From contig JAUIIK010000038.1 of the NCBI GenBank assembly GCA_030431755.1, positions 1-39,467 on the forward strand: DNA of 39,467 nucleotides, read 5' to 3'. A model generated the notes under the pieces. The model was not told the origin of the DNA. It saw only the letters and a program-made list of their open reading frames with translations, and did not search any database. How positions within the stretch are numbered: position 1 is the stretch's first letter; each line of letters begins with the position of its first letter. Of the stretch, positions 8,118 through 16,346 are shown piece by piece. The position numbers and the translations under genes are program-made. The stretch is from Chloroflexia bacterium (lineage in GTDB: Bacteria; Chloroflexota; Chloroflexia; Thermomicrobiales; CFX8).

Positions 8118-9227
8118 TCAGCCGAAGCGGTCGGGGCGGAAGTTCGCCAGGAGCGGGTCGGCCTCGCCGGTGATGATCTCGTGAGCAACGATTTTTGGCA
8201 ACAGTGCGCCCATCGTGATCGCTGAGTGCGTGACGATCTCTCCGTAGCCTGGGAGTGACGGGAGAAGTCCCGCACTCGTGCGCCCGTCGGCTGGGATCGG
8301 CCGGGTTGCAAGTGTCCAGCGTGACACGCGCGCATCGCTGGCTGCGGGCACGTAGCGCTTGAAGCGCTCGACGAGCTTCCGCGCCCATTCTGAAGGCTCG
8401 TCGCCAGCGGTGATGCCGGCATCGGATTCGTGATGGTGCAGCGCAATCAGGCCGTCGCCGTCGGGCCGCATGTGGAGTGACGGGGCATGCATCACTCTGT
8501 TGATCGTGCCTTCCGGAACGCCGGAGACGCGGGTAACGAAGCCGAGTGTCGGCGCGAGCGGGAGGGTCCGCCCGGCCATCGCTGCCAGCTTGTCCGCCCA
8601 GGGACCGGCGCAGTTCATCACCAGGTCAGCGGCGATGATCTCCCCATTCGCCAGCCGGACGCCGCTGACACGCTCCCCCGACCGCTCTATCCCGACGACC
8701 TCAGCAGCGTAGCGCAGCTCAGCGCCGGCATCGGCGGCACGCTGTGCCATCGCCGCCGCCAACTTGGGGCCGTCGATCCAGCCCTCCGTGCGGAAGTAGG
8801 CTACTTGTTCGACGGTGTCGCCGAAGTTGACGTTCGGTTCAAGCTCTTCTGCTGCCGCCACACCAAGCCACTTGGCAGGGTACTCCCAACGCTGCAGCTC
8901 AGCGACGCGCGCTTCGAGGGCGTCCTCGATCTCGCCCGAATCCATCCACTTCTCGCCCTCGGACCAGACAATGTTGCCGCCCTCGTGGTACCAGGGCGTC
9001 TCGCCCAGCTCCTCGCGCAGCGCGATGTGGGCACCCATGCCGGCTAGATTTAGCCGGTAGTAGTCTGCGGGCCGTTTGGAGTTCGCGTTGTACCAGGAGA
9101 AGCTCGATCCAGTCGTGCCGGTTGCGGGCCGGCCCCGTTCGACCAGCACTGTCTCCTGTCCCTGGCTGGCCAGCCGCCAGGCCAGGCCCGCACCAACGAC
9201 TCCCGCGCCGACAACTACAATTCGCAT
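8118..9227 (-). CDS. FAD-dependent oxidoreductase, DAO (glycine/D-amino acid oxidase) family
   Basis: Flavoenzyme probably oxidising an amine or D-amino/imino acid. The start at ATG 9227 places the nucleotide-binding strand at the very N-terminus (MRIVVVGAGVVGAG, GxGxxG at 7-12), as usual; an upstream in-frame extension to 9365 lacks that logic. It has the dinucleotide Glu (VLVERG), the GTTGSSFSW segment typical of DAO substrate-binding entries, and the C-terminal FAD-closing region RPIPADGRTSAGLLPSLPGYGEIVTHSAITMGALLPKIVAHEI. Length 369 aa fits the family (about 370-420). No partner gene reveals the substrate; glycine oxidase-like and D-amino acid dehydrogenase-like roles are both possible. 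Confidence 0.88.
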   Translation of the reverse strand: MRIVVVGAGVVGAGLAWRLASQGQETVLVERGRPATGTTGSSFSWYNANSKRPADYYRLNLAGMGAHIALREELGETPWYHEGGNIVWSEGEKWMDSGEIEDALEARVAELQRWEYPAKWLGVAAAEELEPNVNFGDTVEQVAYFRTEGWIDGPKLAAAMAQRAADAGAELRYAAEVVGIERSGERVSGVRLANGEIIAADLVMNCAGPWADKLAAMAGRTLPLAPTLGFVTRVSGVPEGTINRVMHAPSLHMRPDGDGLIALHHHESDAGITAGDEPSEWARKLVERFKRYVPAASDARVSRWTLATRPIPADGRTSAGLLPSLPGYGEIVTHSAITMGALLPKIVAHEIITGEADPLLANFRPDRFG

Positions 9228-9572
9228 ATTCTTACCCTGCCTCAGTCCTGTCATGTAATTCGTCAGCGGCATTGTAGGACGTTCGCCAGCGCGGTGAGTG
9301 CAAGCCCCGAGGAATGCCGGTCTGGGTGCGGTCTGACGCCATCGACGGCACTTACCGCGAGTCATTTAATTCGGGCTATTGATTACCGTGGGGCGACCCA
9401 AAACGGCCAGGGCTGCATCCCTCTTGTAGTATCATTGCTCAAGAGCATTGTGCCCACTATCGCTTCCATCGCGCTCGTGGGCTCATGGCGCATGAGCATC
9501 GGCTGTGAGTCCGCGGATGCCTCTGACCCGGGGGCGCCCGGCGAAGCCATGCGCTCCGAACGGAGGCCGGTC
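9228..9572. other. divergent intergenic region
   Basis: The 345 bases between the divergent DAO-family and band-7 genes should hold both promoters, but I cannot assign -35/-10 boxes with confidence. A short palindrome TGCTC-AA-GAGCA (9436-9447) is the only operator-like element. GGAGG at 9562-9566 is the ribosome-binding site of the band-7 gene. The open frame extending upstream of 9573 has no family resemblance. Confidence 0.4.
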
Positions 9573-10556
9573 ATGGCCAGAGTCATTCGTTCAACGTTCC
9601 GACGCGTCTTCATGCTCGGTGGCGGTATAGTCGCCGGCATCCTGGCATTCGTCGGCTTGATCTACGTGCTGTCGCACATCGAGCAGGTTGATGCCGGCGA
9701 GGCGTGTGCCGTCACGCAGTTTGGCGATCTCACCGGGCAGGCGGATCCGGGCTTCCATCTGCGCCAGCCCTTCGAGTCATACCACTGCTATTCATCGCGC
9801 ACTGTCGTCTATGAAGCGTCGGACAACCCGGCGATCTCCGAAGCCGACTTCGTCGAGGGCTGGGTCGATACCCAGACCGCCGACGGCCAGGAAATCAAGG
9901 TGCCCTTCGAAGTGTCGTTCTCGGTTCCCCAGGAGAATGCGCGTGAGGTGTACCGCGAGGTTGCCCAGAACATGGATCAGGTCGTTGTCCGCGTCGTCAG
10001 CTTTCACAGCCGGCCGCTTGTCCGGCAGATCGCCCGCGACTTCACCGCCAGCCAGCTCTACGGCGGCCCGACGTTCTCGTTCGACAATGAGGGCGACATC
10101 GTCAGGGTCGAGGGCGAGGTCGATCAGCTGCCGGAGTTCGAGGTTCGAGTGACCGAGGCGCTTGCGCCGGTCTTCGAGGAGGCTGGGGTCAGGTTGATCG
10201 CGGTGCGTATCTCCAAGCCGGAGTTCCAGGCGGACTACGTCAACGCGATCGAGGAGAAGCAGATCGCCTTCGAGCGCATCCAGACTGAGCGCAACAACGC
10301 GGCCGCCGCGGCGCAGGAAGCGCGCGCCGAAGTCGAACGGGCGAAGGGCCGCGCCGAATCGGTGCGCCAGGAAGCCCAGGCGGAGGCCGACGCCATCGAA
10401 GCCCGTGGCGAGGCGTTACAGCAGTACCCAGAGGTGCTGCAGCTGGAATTCGTCCAGTCGCTCGGCAGCAGCACGATCTACCTGCCATCGGCCAGCGTCG
10501 AGTACTTCCTGCCGCTGCCGGAAGCAGAGACGGTCAGCCCCTACGGCGCGCGGTAG
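9573..10556 (+). CDS. membrane-anchored SPFH/band-7 (prohibitin-like) protein
   Basis: Membrane scaffold-type protein of the SPFH (stomatin/prohibitin/flotillin/HflK) superfamily. ATG 9573 is preceded by a clean GGAGG at 6 bases. One N-terminal transmembrane segment (about residues 12-35, VFMLGGGIVAGILAFVGLIY) anchors it. The band-7 domain follows (about 36-215), with VDAGEACAVTQFGDL, DPGFHLRQPF and the SKPEFQADYVNAIEEKQIAFERI segment where prohibitin-like proteins enter the coiled coil. An Ala/Glu/Arg-rich coiled coil spans about 225-280. The C-terminus YLPSASVEYFLPLPEAE has the form seen in bacterial prohibitin homologues. No NfeD or HflC partner is adjacent, so the specific role is unknown. 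Confidence 0.87.
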   Translation: MARVIRSTFRRVFMLGGGIVAGILAFVGLIYVLSHIEQVDAGEACAVTQFGDLTGQADPGFHLRQPFESYHCYSSRTVVYEASDNPAISEADFVEGWVDTQTADGQEIKVPFEVSFSVPQENAREVYREVAQNMDQVVVRVVSFHSRPLVRQIARDFTASQLYGGPTFSFDNEGDIVRVEGEVDQLPEFEVRVTEALAPVFEEAGVRLIAVRISKPEFQADYVNAIEEKQIAFERIQTERNNAAAAAQEARAEVERAKGRAESVRQEAQAEADAIEARGEALQQYPEVLQLEFVQSLGSSTIYLPSASVEYFLPLPEAETVSPYGAR

Positions 10557-10613
10557 ACTTCACGGTTCGGAAACGGGCCCGCGCCGGGTAGCTGTATCTG
10601 CGTGACGACCAAT

Positions 10614-10654
10614 GTGCGGGTCACCCCGGCCCTCGATCCGGGAGCGGCCCGCAC
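10614..10654 (+). terminator. two-tier hairpin after the band-7 gene
   Basis: Outer stem GTGCGGG (10614-10620) with CCCGCAC (10648-10654), inner stem CCCGG (10625-10629) with CCGGG (10638-10642), then TATTGTCTT. It lies 58 bases past the band-7 stop and just before the kinase start, so it is a plausible terminator or 5' leader structure. Confidence 0.5.
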
Positions 10655-10687
10655 TATTGTCTTCCCGGGGTGATGCAAAGGACAGGT

Positions 10688-11809
10688 ATGGAGAGCTTTA
10701 GCGTGCCAGACACACCGGCTGACCTGGATGTCGCCTGGTTGAACCAGGCGCTTGCGGGGGCCGATGAATTTGCAGGCGTCACGATTACGGACTTTAGCGC
10801 CGAGGTCGTGGGTGAGGACCGGGGCTTTACCGGCGTGGTTGCGGCGATTCAGCTTGAACATGCTAGCGACGCCACGCCGCGTTCGCTGATCGCCAAATTC
10901 CCGCTGGCGGAACGCGGCGTCGCTTCGATCTATCGACAGGCTCAGGGCGCGTCACAGCAACCGTCGCGGCAGATGGTCGAACGGGCGGCGCGGGAGGTCG
11001 AACTCTATCGGGCGACGGGCGGAGCACTGCCCCAGCTGCCGCGCTGCTACTACGCTTATGCCGACGTCGAGACGGCCCAGGCGGTGATGCTGCTCGAAGA
11101 CCTGTCGGGCGGCGAGCCGGGCGACGCGCTGGCCGGTTGTAGCGTCGAGCAGGCGCGCGCGGTGCTCGCGGCGATCCAGCCGCTCCACGCGCGCTGGTGG
11201 CAGGTAGATGAGCTAGCGACGCTCGCTTGGCCTGGCACTTGGGCGTCGTCGAACGAAACCCGCATCGCCGGTTACCGGGAGCGCGTCGAACCGGTCATCG
11301 CTGCCTTCTCCGGGCGGCTGAGCCAGCGCCAGGTTGAGATGCTCCGTTCTCTGGCAACGTGGCTTGAGTCCGGGTTGGATGACCTCGCCGCCGCGCCGGA
11401 GACGCTGATACATGCCGATCTGCACCTGGACAATGTGTTCCTCATGCCGGAGCGGGGCGCGGTGCTGCTCGACTGGCAGAGCCCCAGCCGGGGGCCGGCC
11501 GCGATTGACATCGCCGGGTTCCTCGTCGATTCGCTCAGTGTCGCCGACCGGCGCGACCATGAGATTGATCTGCTAGGCGAGTACCACCGGGCGTTGCAGA
11601 CCGCCGGCGTCGACGGCTATAGCTTCGATGACCTCTTCGACGACTATCTGCGGGCGAATTGCGCCCGGCTAGCAGGTCAGATCGGTTGGCTTTATCGCAC
11701 GATTGACGCGCGGCCCGCCGGACGCGAGGCGGCGCTTGTCGACGCTATCTTCGACCCGGGGCGGACCTTTGCCGTCCTGCTCGACCACGCCGTGCGGCTG
11801 CCGGGCTAA
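10688..11809 (+). CDS. aminoglycoside phosphotransferase/ecdysteroid-kinase-like phosphotransferase
   Basis: Small-molecule kinase of the protein-kinase-like APH/CHK superfamily; substrate unknown. I choose ATG 10688 (AAAGGA just upstream); GTG 10670 and ATG 10673 are in-frame alternatives. Visible elements in order: an N-lobe with GEDRGFTGVVAAIQL (nucleotide-binding hairpin) and RSLIAKFP (probable ATP-contacting Lys); the hinge VMLLEDLS; the catalytic loop LIHADLHLDNVF (Brenner-type HxDxxxxN); and the metal-binding DWQSPSRGPAAIDIAGF in place of a DFG motif. The DWQ-x-GPAxxDIA wording is commoner in ecdysteroid-kinase-like/DUF1679 relatives than in true resistance APHs, so resistance is not implied. 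Length (373 aa) fits. Confidence 0.85.
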   Translation: MESFSVPDTPADLDVAWLNQALAGADEFAGVTITDFSAEVVGEDRGFTGVVAAIQLEHASDATPRSLIAKFPLAERGVASIYRQAQGASQQPSRQMVERAAREVELYRATGGALPQLPRCYYAYADVETAQAVMLLEDLSGGEPGDALAGCSVEQARAVLAAIQPLHARWWQVDELATLAWPGTWASSNETRIAGYRERVEPVIAAFSGRLSQRQVEMLRSLATWLESGLDDLAAAPETLIHADLHLDNVFLMPERGAVLLDWQSPSRGPAAIDIAGFLVDSLSVADRRDHEIDLLGEYHRALQTAGVDGYSFDDLFDDYLRANCARLAGQIGWLYRTIDARPAGREAALVDAIFDPGRTFAVLLDHAVRLPG

Positions 11810-11895
11810 CGGCGGCGCGCTATTTGTGAGTTGACGGAATTTGCCCACTAAGCCGGAGAACTCAACTGTCGCAATATTGTCGTTTCGACTAGCGG

Positions 11896-11942
11896 GAGAA
11901 ATCTCAATGCAGCGCTTCACTGGTGTTCGACTGAGATTTCTC
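11896..11942. repeat. inverted repeat between convergent genes
   Basis: GAGAAATCTCA (11896-11906) and TGAGATTTCTC (11932-11942) form a perfect 11-bp stem with a 25-base loop between the convergent kinase and PAP2 genes. It may act as a bidirectional terminator. The following CCCTGAGCG...CTCGAAATGACA (about 11951-11982) resembles a decayed arm of an intergenic repeat family. The rest of the gap 11810-12049 shows nothing else. Confidence 0.5.
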
Positions 11943-12049
11943 GCGAGCCTGCCCTGAGCGTTGTCGTAGGGCTCGAAATGACAAGCTTGTTGCTTATTGA
12001 GTCATTCGGGAAGTTCAATACCATCGACCAACTCATGTGTCGCAGACCA

Positions 12050-13081
12050 CTAGACCGGTGGCGGGCTGGTGGGTTGGAGTTCGCCGCGCGCGTGGCGGCG
12101 GAGTGTCTGGAAGAGCGGAGCGATGACGGTCAGCCAGCGATCGGCCGTGAAGAAGGCATAGGTCGCCAGGGCGCTGCCGATGACAATGTCGATGACATAA
12201 TGTTCACCGGTATAGACCAGCGAGAAACCCATCGCAATCGAATAGAGGATCCCGCTGATGCGGAGCCAGCCGCCCGCCTGGATGGCGAAGAGCGCCACCA
12301 GGAAGGTGATCGCCTGATGCATCGACGGCATCGCGGCGACCGGGTTGGAATCGCCGACGACGCTGTAGGTGCGGTCGTAGAGGCTCGAATTGATCTCGCG
12401 CCCGACGTTGGCCATGACGCGGTAGGTGTCTGCCTGGGGGGCGGTGTCGGTCGTCAGCCAGGGCGGCGCGGCTGGCGAGATGAAGTAGACCAGCAGGCCG
12501 AGCCCGAGCAGCAGTGTCGTGGCCACCAGGTAGCGCGTGAAGAGCGGCGGATTCTTGCGCCAGATCAGGATCGCGGCGAGGTGTGGCACGAAGAAGTAGG
12601 ACCAGTGCACGAAGGTCGTCGCGTAGTCGTACCAGGCGAGGGAGAGCGGGTCGAAGAGGTGGTTCTGGAGCCAGATCGTCGGGATGTTGCCGAAGAACAT
12701 CCAGCGTTCGATGCGCGTCACGGCGTCGGTGCGGAGCGGCACACGCGTCTCGTCGGCCAGCGCCCGCAGCATCGTAAAGACGAGCCAGGCCGCACCGTAG
12801 GGTAGGAAGGCCGTTGCGTAGGCGCGCAGCCTGGAGATCGGGACGGCGACGATCGTCGCGGCAACTGCCAGGCCCCAGCCGAAGAAGCTCGGGCTCACCA
12901 GCGCCAGCCCGACGATGAGCAGCAGCGCGAAGCCGATGCGCGTGAGGAGCGCCCGCCGGTCGCCGAGGGCTAGCCGGTCGATGAAGCGGTAGATCCACGG
13001 CAATCGTGTGTCGCGGGGCCGGGGTTCGGGGTCTTCTGACTCCGGGCGCGGGGTTTCTGGCCGTTGGGTTGTCTGGTTCAT
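12050..13081 (-). CDS. PAP2/inositol-phosphotransferase-like integral membrane protein
   Basis: Polytopic membrane enzyme of the PAP2 (type 2 phosphatidic acid phosphatase) fold, closest in layout to the AUR1/inositol phosphorylceramide synthase-like branch. After a Pro/Arg-rich cytoplasmic N-terminus (about 1-45) there are about six hydrophobic segments. Active-site motifs: PSMHQA (PSxH) in the middle third and YTGEHYVIDIVIG (xExHYxxD) near the C-terminus, which supply the phosphohistidine chemistry. The first PAP2 motif (KxxxxxxRP) is not obvious, as is usual in this branch. Length 343 aa. Likely role is lipid phosphate hydrolysis or head-group transfer; substrate unknown. It is 17 bases downstream of the [2Fe-2S] ferredoxin gene on the same strand. 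Confidence 0.86.
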   Translation of the reverse strand: MNQTTQRPETPRPESEDPEPRPRDTRLPWIYRFIDRLALGDRRALLTRIGFALLLIVGLALVSPSFFGWGLAVAATIVAVPISRLRAYATAFLPYGAAWLVFTMLRALADETRVPLRTDAVTRIERWMFFGNIPTIWLQNHLFDPLSLAWYDYATTFVHWSYFFVPHLAAILIWRKNPPLFTRYLVATTLLLGLGLLVYFISPAAPPWLTTDTAPQADTYRVMANVGREINSSLYDRTYSVVGDSNPVAAMPSMHQAITFLVALFAIQAGGWLRISGILYSIAMGFSLVYTGEHYVIDIVIGSALATYAFFTADRWLTVIAPLFQTLRRHARGELQPTSPPPV

Positions 13082-13098
13082 GCCGCCTGTGCCGGGCG

Positions 13099-13638
13099 TT
13101 AGTCGCCCGCCGCCACTTCTGCTTCATCGAAGAAGTAGCGGAGCGTTGTCTTCGATGTGATTGAAACCACCTGGCCGTCGCCATCCTCGCTATCACGCAC
13201 GGCGATAAAGCCGCGGCCCTTCTGGCCGGCGATCCATTGCTCGTCGAGATCGTGGCCAGCCACGATCTCGGCGAAGCGCTCGTAGGTCAGCGGTTCGCCG
13301 GCGTCGAGCGCCGCCGCGTAGAGCTTGCGGCGGTTGACTTCGTCTTCGCGATCGGGCGTCAGGATCAGCCGTTCGACCGGCGGCCCGCCTTCGAGGTGGG
13401 CGATGATGTCCTTGATATCCGACACCTGGACGCCGGAGTAGATGATGCCTTCAGGGTAGACGACAATATTCGGGCCCATGTCGCAGACCTCGATCGAGTC
13501 GCAGGTGTTGCACATGATGCGTTCTTCGAGCCCGCGCCGCTTGAGCTCGATGCGCAGGCGTCCGGCGACGGTCGAGCTGCCGAGCTTCATGCAGTGGATT
13601 GCGGTGCAGCAGAGGACGTGACGGTCGGCCCAGAACAT
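13099..13638 (-). CDS. thioredoxin-fold [2Fe-2S] ferredoxin-domain protein
   Basis: Small electron carrier or redox protein. The N-terminal half (about residues 5-95) matches the Shethna/NuoE-type ferredoxin layout: HVLCCTAIHCMKLG (Cys10/11 and Cys16), a helix ending RIELKRRGLEERI, then CNTCDSIEVCDMGPNIVVYPEGIIYSGV (Cys43, Cys46, Cys52), where C-x-xGP-VVYPE-Y is the family hallmark. The remaining ~85 residues (VERLILTPDREDEVNRRKLY...) are an unusual extension I cannot assign. It lies 48 bases downstream of a FixX-like ferredoxin gene on the same strand, suggesting the two iron-sulfur proteins act together. Confidence 0.82.
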   Translation of the reverse strand: MFWADRHVLCCTAIHCMKLGSSTVAGRLRIELKRRGLEERIMCNTCDSIEVCDMGPNIVVYPEGIIYSGVQVSDIKDIIAHLEGGPPVERLILTPDREDEVNRRKLYAAALDAGEPLTYERFAEIVAGHDLDEQWIAGQKGRGFIAVRDSEDGDGQVVSITSKTTLRYFFDEAEVAAGD

Positions 13639-13686
13639 AGGGTGAGGTTTCCAATCTACTGTGGGGCGAACAGGGCGGGATTTGGG

Positions 13687-13998
13687 CTAGCCGAAGCGGT
13701 ACTGGATGCCGTGCCCGCCGGTCGGGTAGGTCCAGCCGACATTCTCGAACTCGTTGCAGACGATGCGGCAGGTGCCACACTCGACGCAGCCTTCATACGA
13801 GAAGAGCACCGTGCCATCTTCCAGCGGCGAGTAGCAGGCGGCGGGGCAGCAGTTGATGCACTGCTGGCGCTCGCATTGCAGGCAGCAGTCGGAGTCGATG
13901 ATCCAAATGTGCGCCCGATTGCGGTCGACATTGTAGGCGTTGAGTGCCAGTTTGCGCTCAAGCCCGGTCCGGTCGCGGATGGTGTCGATGACGACCAC
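13687..13998 (-). CDS. FixX-like 4Fe-4S ferredoxin
   Basis: Ferredoxin resembling FixX, the partner of the electron-transfer-flavoprotein:quinone oxidoreductase FixC. It starts at GTG 13998. It carries a Cys-rich first cluster region (Cys38, 39, 42, 47, 50, 51, 55) and a canonical second motif CVECGTCRIVC (Cys71, 74, 77, 81), followed by the diagnostic tail WTYPTGGHGIQYRFG, nearly the FixX consensus. Length 103 aa is normal. fixA, fixB and fixC are not in the window. Downstream on the same strand come the [2Fe-2S] protein and the PAP2 membrane protein. Role in electron bifurcation or ETF-linked quinone reduction is inferred only from the family. Confidence 0.87.
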   Translation of the reverse strand: MVVIDTIRDRTGLERKLALNAYNVDRNRAHIWIIDSDCCLQCERQQCINCCPAACYSPLEDGTVLFSYEGCVECGTCRIVCNEFENVGWTYPTGGHGIQYRFG

Positions 13999-14090
13999 GG
14001 CTCTGCAAGCCCCTTCCTCACGGCAGCCGCTTCCGGCTGCAACGTAGCGTCTAGTCTACCATCGGCCTATTGGGCATCCGGACCCGTCTG

Positions 14091-14663
14091 CTAGCGCTGG
14101 GCGGCCTGGAGCAGCTCGACGATTTCGGTGAAGCCGCCCTCTTGCGCCCGCTCCAGCGGCGTCTTGTCCTGGAAGTCGGTGACGTCGGTCGGCGCGCCAT
14201 TGTCGAGCAGCCAGCGAGCCATCGCGACGTGGCCACGGGCGGCAGCGATGTTCAACGCGCCGCTCTCCGGGCCAGTAACGTGCGCCCGCTCCGCGCCACT
14301 TGCGAGCAATAGCTCGACCGCATCGAGATTGCCGCCGGCGACGGCGTGGAAGAGCACAGGTATGCCGTGCGCGCCAGCGCCCTGCGCGGCCTCGGGAGCG
14401 TCCGCCAGCAACGCCTGCATCGCCGGCAGATCGCCAAGCATGGCCGCCGCCGGGAGATCGACGACCGCGCCTTGCGCGACGAGGTATTCGGCAATCTCGC
14501 GGTTGCCGACGTGCGCCGCGGCCCCGAGGGGCGATTCGTCGAGCGACGAACGGCTGTTGAGCAGCTCCGGATGCCCGGCGAGCTGTTCGCGCACGCCGGC
14601 GAAGTTGCCGTGGCAGGCGGCGACGAACTGATCGATCTGGTCCTGGGTTAGGCTGGTAGTCAC
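14091..14663 (-). CDS. ankyrin-repeat protein
   Basis: Probable cytoplasmic protein-interaction module. I prefer GTG 14663, which has AGAGGA 8 bases upstream; an upstream ATG at 14705 would add 14 residues and cross into the divergent promoter region. About five ankyrin-type units are visible, for example SPLGAAAHVGNREIAEYLVAQGAVVDLP, PVLFHAVAGGNLDAVELLLASGAE, GALNIAAARGHVAMARWLLDNGAPTD and TPLERAQEGGFTEIVELLQAA. No signal peptide or catalytic domain is visible. It is divergent from the MarR-family regulator gene, which may control it. Confidence 0.85.
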   Translation of the reverse strand: MTTSLTQDQIDQFVAACHGNFAGVREQLAGHPELLNSRSSLDESPLGAAAHVGNREIAEYLVAQGAVVDLPAAAMLGDLPAMQALLADAPEAAQGAGAHGIPVLFHAVAGGNLDAVELLLASGAERAHVTGPESGALNIAAARGHVAMARWLLDNGAPTDVTDFQDKTPLERAQEGGFTEIVELLQAAQR

Positions 14664-14730
14664 TGCGTCATTCCTCTGTGTCTGACGGAGATTGACCGAC
14701 GGCATCTACTCTAGTCCGAGGGTCACCGCC

Positions 14731-15216
14731 ATGTCACGCTCGCCATTTCCGCCAATCCCTTCGGGGATGGAGAACGACAAGCTCCACGACGTCGCCAACC
14801 GCCTCAACTCCAGCACGCTCCACTTCACGCGCTATCTGCGCACCCTCCGGCACAGCGACGATCTAACCATCGACCGGCGCTCACTGCTCTCGATCCTCGT
14901 CTTCGTCGGGCCGCAACGCATGACCGAGATCGCGCGCCGGGAGCTGGTGTCGCTGCCGGCGGCCTCGCGGATGGTCTCGTCGCTGGAGGAGCTTGGGCTG
15001 GTCGAGCGGCAGCGTGACCCGTCGGACGGCCGGGCGGTCGTCGTCTCGGCCACTGAGCGCGGCCGGCAGGTCATGGAACTGACGCGCAGCGAGCGTGTCG
15101 GCGCGCTGGTCGAGCGCTTGCAGCGCCTGTCGGAGGCGGAGCTCGATGTGCTCCACCGCGCCGCCGGGATGCTCAGCGAGATCGCACTGGGCACGGACGA
15201 CGCAGGCGAGGCGTAG
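14731..15216 (+). CDS. MarR-family transcriptional regulator
   Basis: Winged-helix DNA-binding repressor-type protein, 161 aa from ATG 14731 (GAGGG 7 bases upstream). The MarR core is clear: a dimerisation helix (NRLNSSTLHFTRYLRTL), the helix-turn-helix region RMTEIARRELVSLPAASRMVSSLEELGLVERQRDPSDGR, where the RxxDPxDGRaxxV wing is the family signature, and the C-terminal helix (ERLQRLSEAELDVLHRAAGMLSEI). It is divergent from the ankyrin gene (about 70 bases between starts) and convergent with the dehydrogenase gene 5 bases beyond its stop. Ligand and target are unknown; the divergent neighbour is the natural candidate. Confidence 0.92.
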   Translation: MSRSPFPPIPSGMENDKLHDVANRLNSSTLHFTRYLRTLRHSDDLTIDRRSLLSILVFVGPQRMTEIARRELVSLPAASRMVSSLEELGLVERQRDPSDGRAVVVSATERGRQVMELTRSERVGALVERLQRLSEAELDVLHRAAGMLSEIALGTDDAGEA

Positions 15217-15221
15217 CCTGG

Positions 15222-16208
15222 CTACCGGACCGGTCTGTTGACCGCGTGTAGCGGCGCCTCACCCTGGAGCACGCGCAGGATATCCTGACTGGCGCGCCGG
15301 GCGATGGTCGCCAGCGACTCACGCGAGGAGCCGGCCATGTGCGGTGTCAGCACGACGTTGTCCAGCTCGAAGAGTGGGCTGCTGAAGTCGGGCGGCTCGG
15401 ACTCCAGCACATCGAGGGCCGCGCCGGCCAGATGGCCGCTCTGGAGCGCCGCGACGAGGTCGTGCTGGACAACGATCGGGCCGCGCGAGACGTTGACGAA
15501 GTAGCCGCCGGGCCGCATCCGCTCGAAAACTGTGCGGTCGATCAGCCCGCGCGTCTCGTCGTTGAGCGGGACATGCACGCTGAGGATGTCAGCACGCCGC
15601 ACGACCTCAGCGAATTCGACGATTTCGACTCTTGCATCTTCCTCCGGCGCGTCTGACCTCCGGGTGGCGATGACCGTCGCCCCGAAGGTTTGGCAGACAC
15701 GTGCGACGCCGCGGGCGATATTGCCGTAGCCGATGAGCCCGACGGTCCGACTGCCGAGTTCGCTTCCAAGAAAGCGCGAGCCATCCCAATCGTTGCTCGC
15801 GCGCAAGCCCCGGTCTGCGGCAGGAATCCGGCGCAGCATCCCGATCATCAGGCCGATGGTCAGCTCGACGACGCCCGGCGTGTTGCCGCCCGGCACGTTG
15901 GTGACGTAGATGCCATGCTCGGTCGCCGCCGCGACATCGACCTGGTCGACGCCGACGCCGTGCAGCGCCACCACCTTGAGCCGTGGCAAGCGCTCGATGA
16001 TCTCCCGCGACAGCGTTCCGATGCGCACCAGCAAGCCGTCGGCATCCTCCAGCGCCGCGACGACGCGCTCGAGATCCGCGCCTGTCTGTCGCGCCCGTGG
16101 CAGCGAGAACTCGCTGACCGTTGCCGCAGCACCGAGCGCCGCGCGCATGGCCTCGACATCGACGCGATAGAGTGGATCGCTGGTGGCTATGACCCGGGCT
16201 GCCGGCAC
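15222..16208 (-). CDS. D-2-hydroxyacid dehydrogenase (NAD-dependent)
   Basis: Oxidoreductase of the D-isomer-specific 2-hydroxyacid dehydrogenase family (phosphoglycerate, glycerate, hydroxypyruvate and related). GTG start at 16208. Domain order: substrate half (1-100), NAD-binding Rossmann half with GLIGYGNIA (158-166) after RTV, then the returning C-terminal substrate helix. Catalytic triad candidates are Arg242 (NVSRGPIV), Glu271 (DVLESEPP) and His290 (LTPHMAGSS). The 328-residue length lacks an ACT/ASB extension, so a full SerA is unlikely. HGVGVDQVDV and NTPGVVELTIGLM are the usual substrate-loop segments. The exact substrate cannot be called. Confidence 0.9.
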   Translation of the reverse strand: MPAARVIATSDPLYRVDVEAMRAALGAAATVSEFSLPRARQTGADLERVVAALEDADGLLVRIGTLSREIIERLPRLKVVALHGVGVDQVDVAAATEHGIYVTNVPGGNTPGVVELTIGLMIGMLRRIPAADRGLRASNDWDGSRFLGSELGSRTVGLIGYGNIARGVARVCQTFGATVIATRRSDAPEEDARVEIVEFAEVVRRADILSVHVPLNDETRGLIDRTVFERMRPGGYFVNVSRGPIVVQHDLVAALQSGHLAGAALDVLESEPPDFSSPLFELDNVVLTPHMAGSSRESLATIARRASQDILRVLQGEAPLHAVNRPVR

Positions 16209-16346
16209 TTGCGCTCACTTTCATTGCCACTGCGCCTCCTGATCGACGTTGGACCATTCTACCGGCCCGCTCAGCGGCAACCGGTGGAACAGGCTAGAGT
16301 GGTAGGGAACGCATCGAGCGGTCGACACTAACGATTGAGGGAACTC

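Noticed and set aside
9294-9572. Upstream extension of the band-7 gene
   Set aside because: The extra 93 residues have no domain match and precede a good GGAGG-ATG start that leads directly into the membrane anchor.
10688-11809. Antibiotic-resistance aminoglycoside phosphotransferase
   Set aside because: Only the general kinase fold is supported; the DWQ metal motif is more typical of ecdysteroid-kinase-like relatives, and there is no resistance context.
12204-13196. A 330-codon Arg/Pro/Ala-rich open frame on the minus strand over the PAP2 gene
   Set aside because: It is a shifted frame of the PAP2 gene with low-complexity composition; the PAP2 frame has membrane helices and catalytic motifs.
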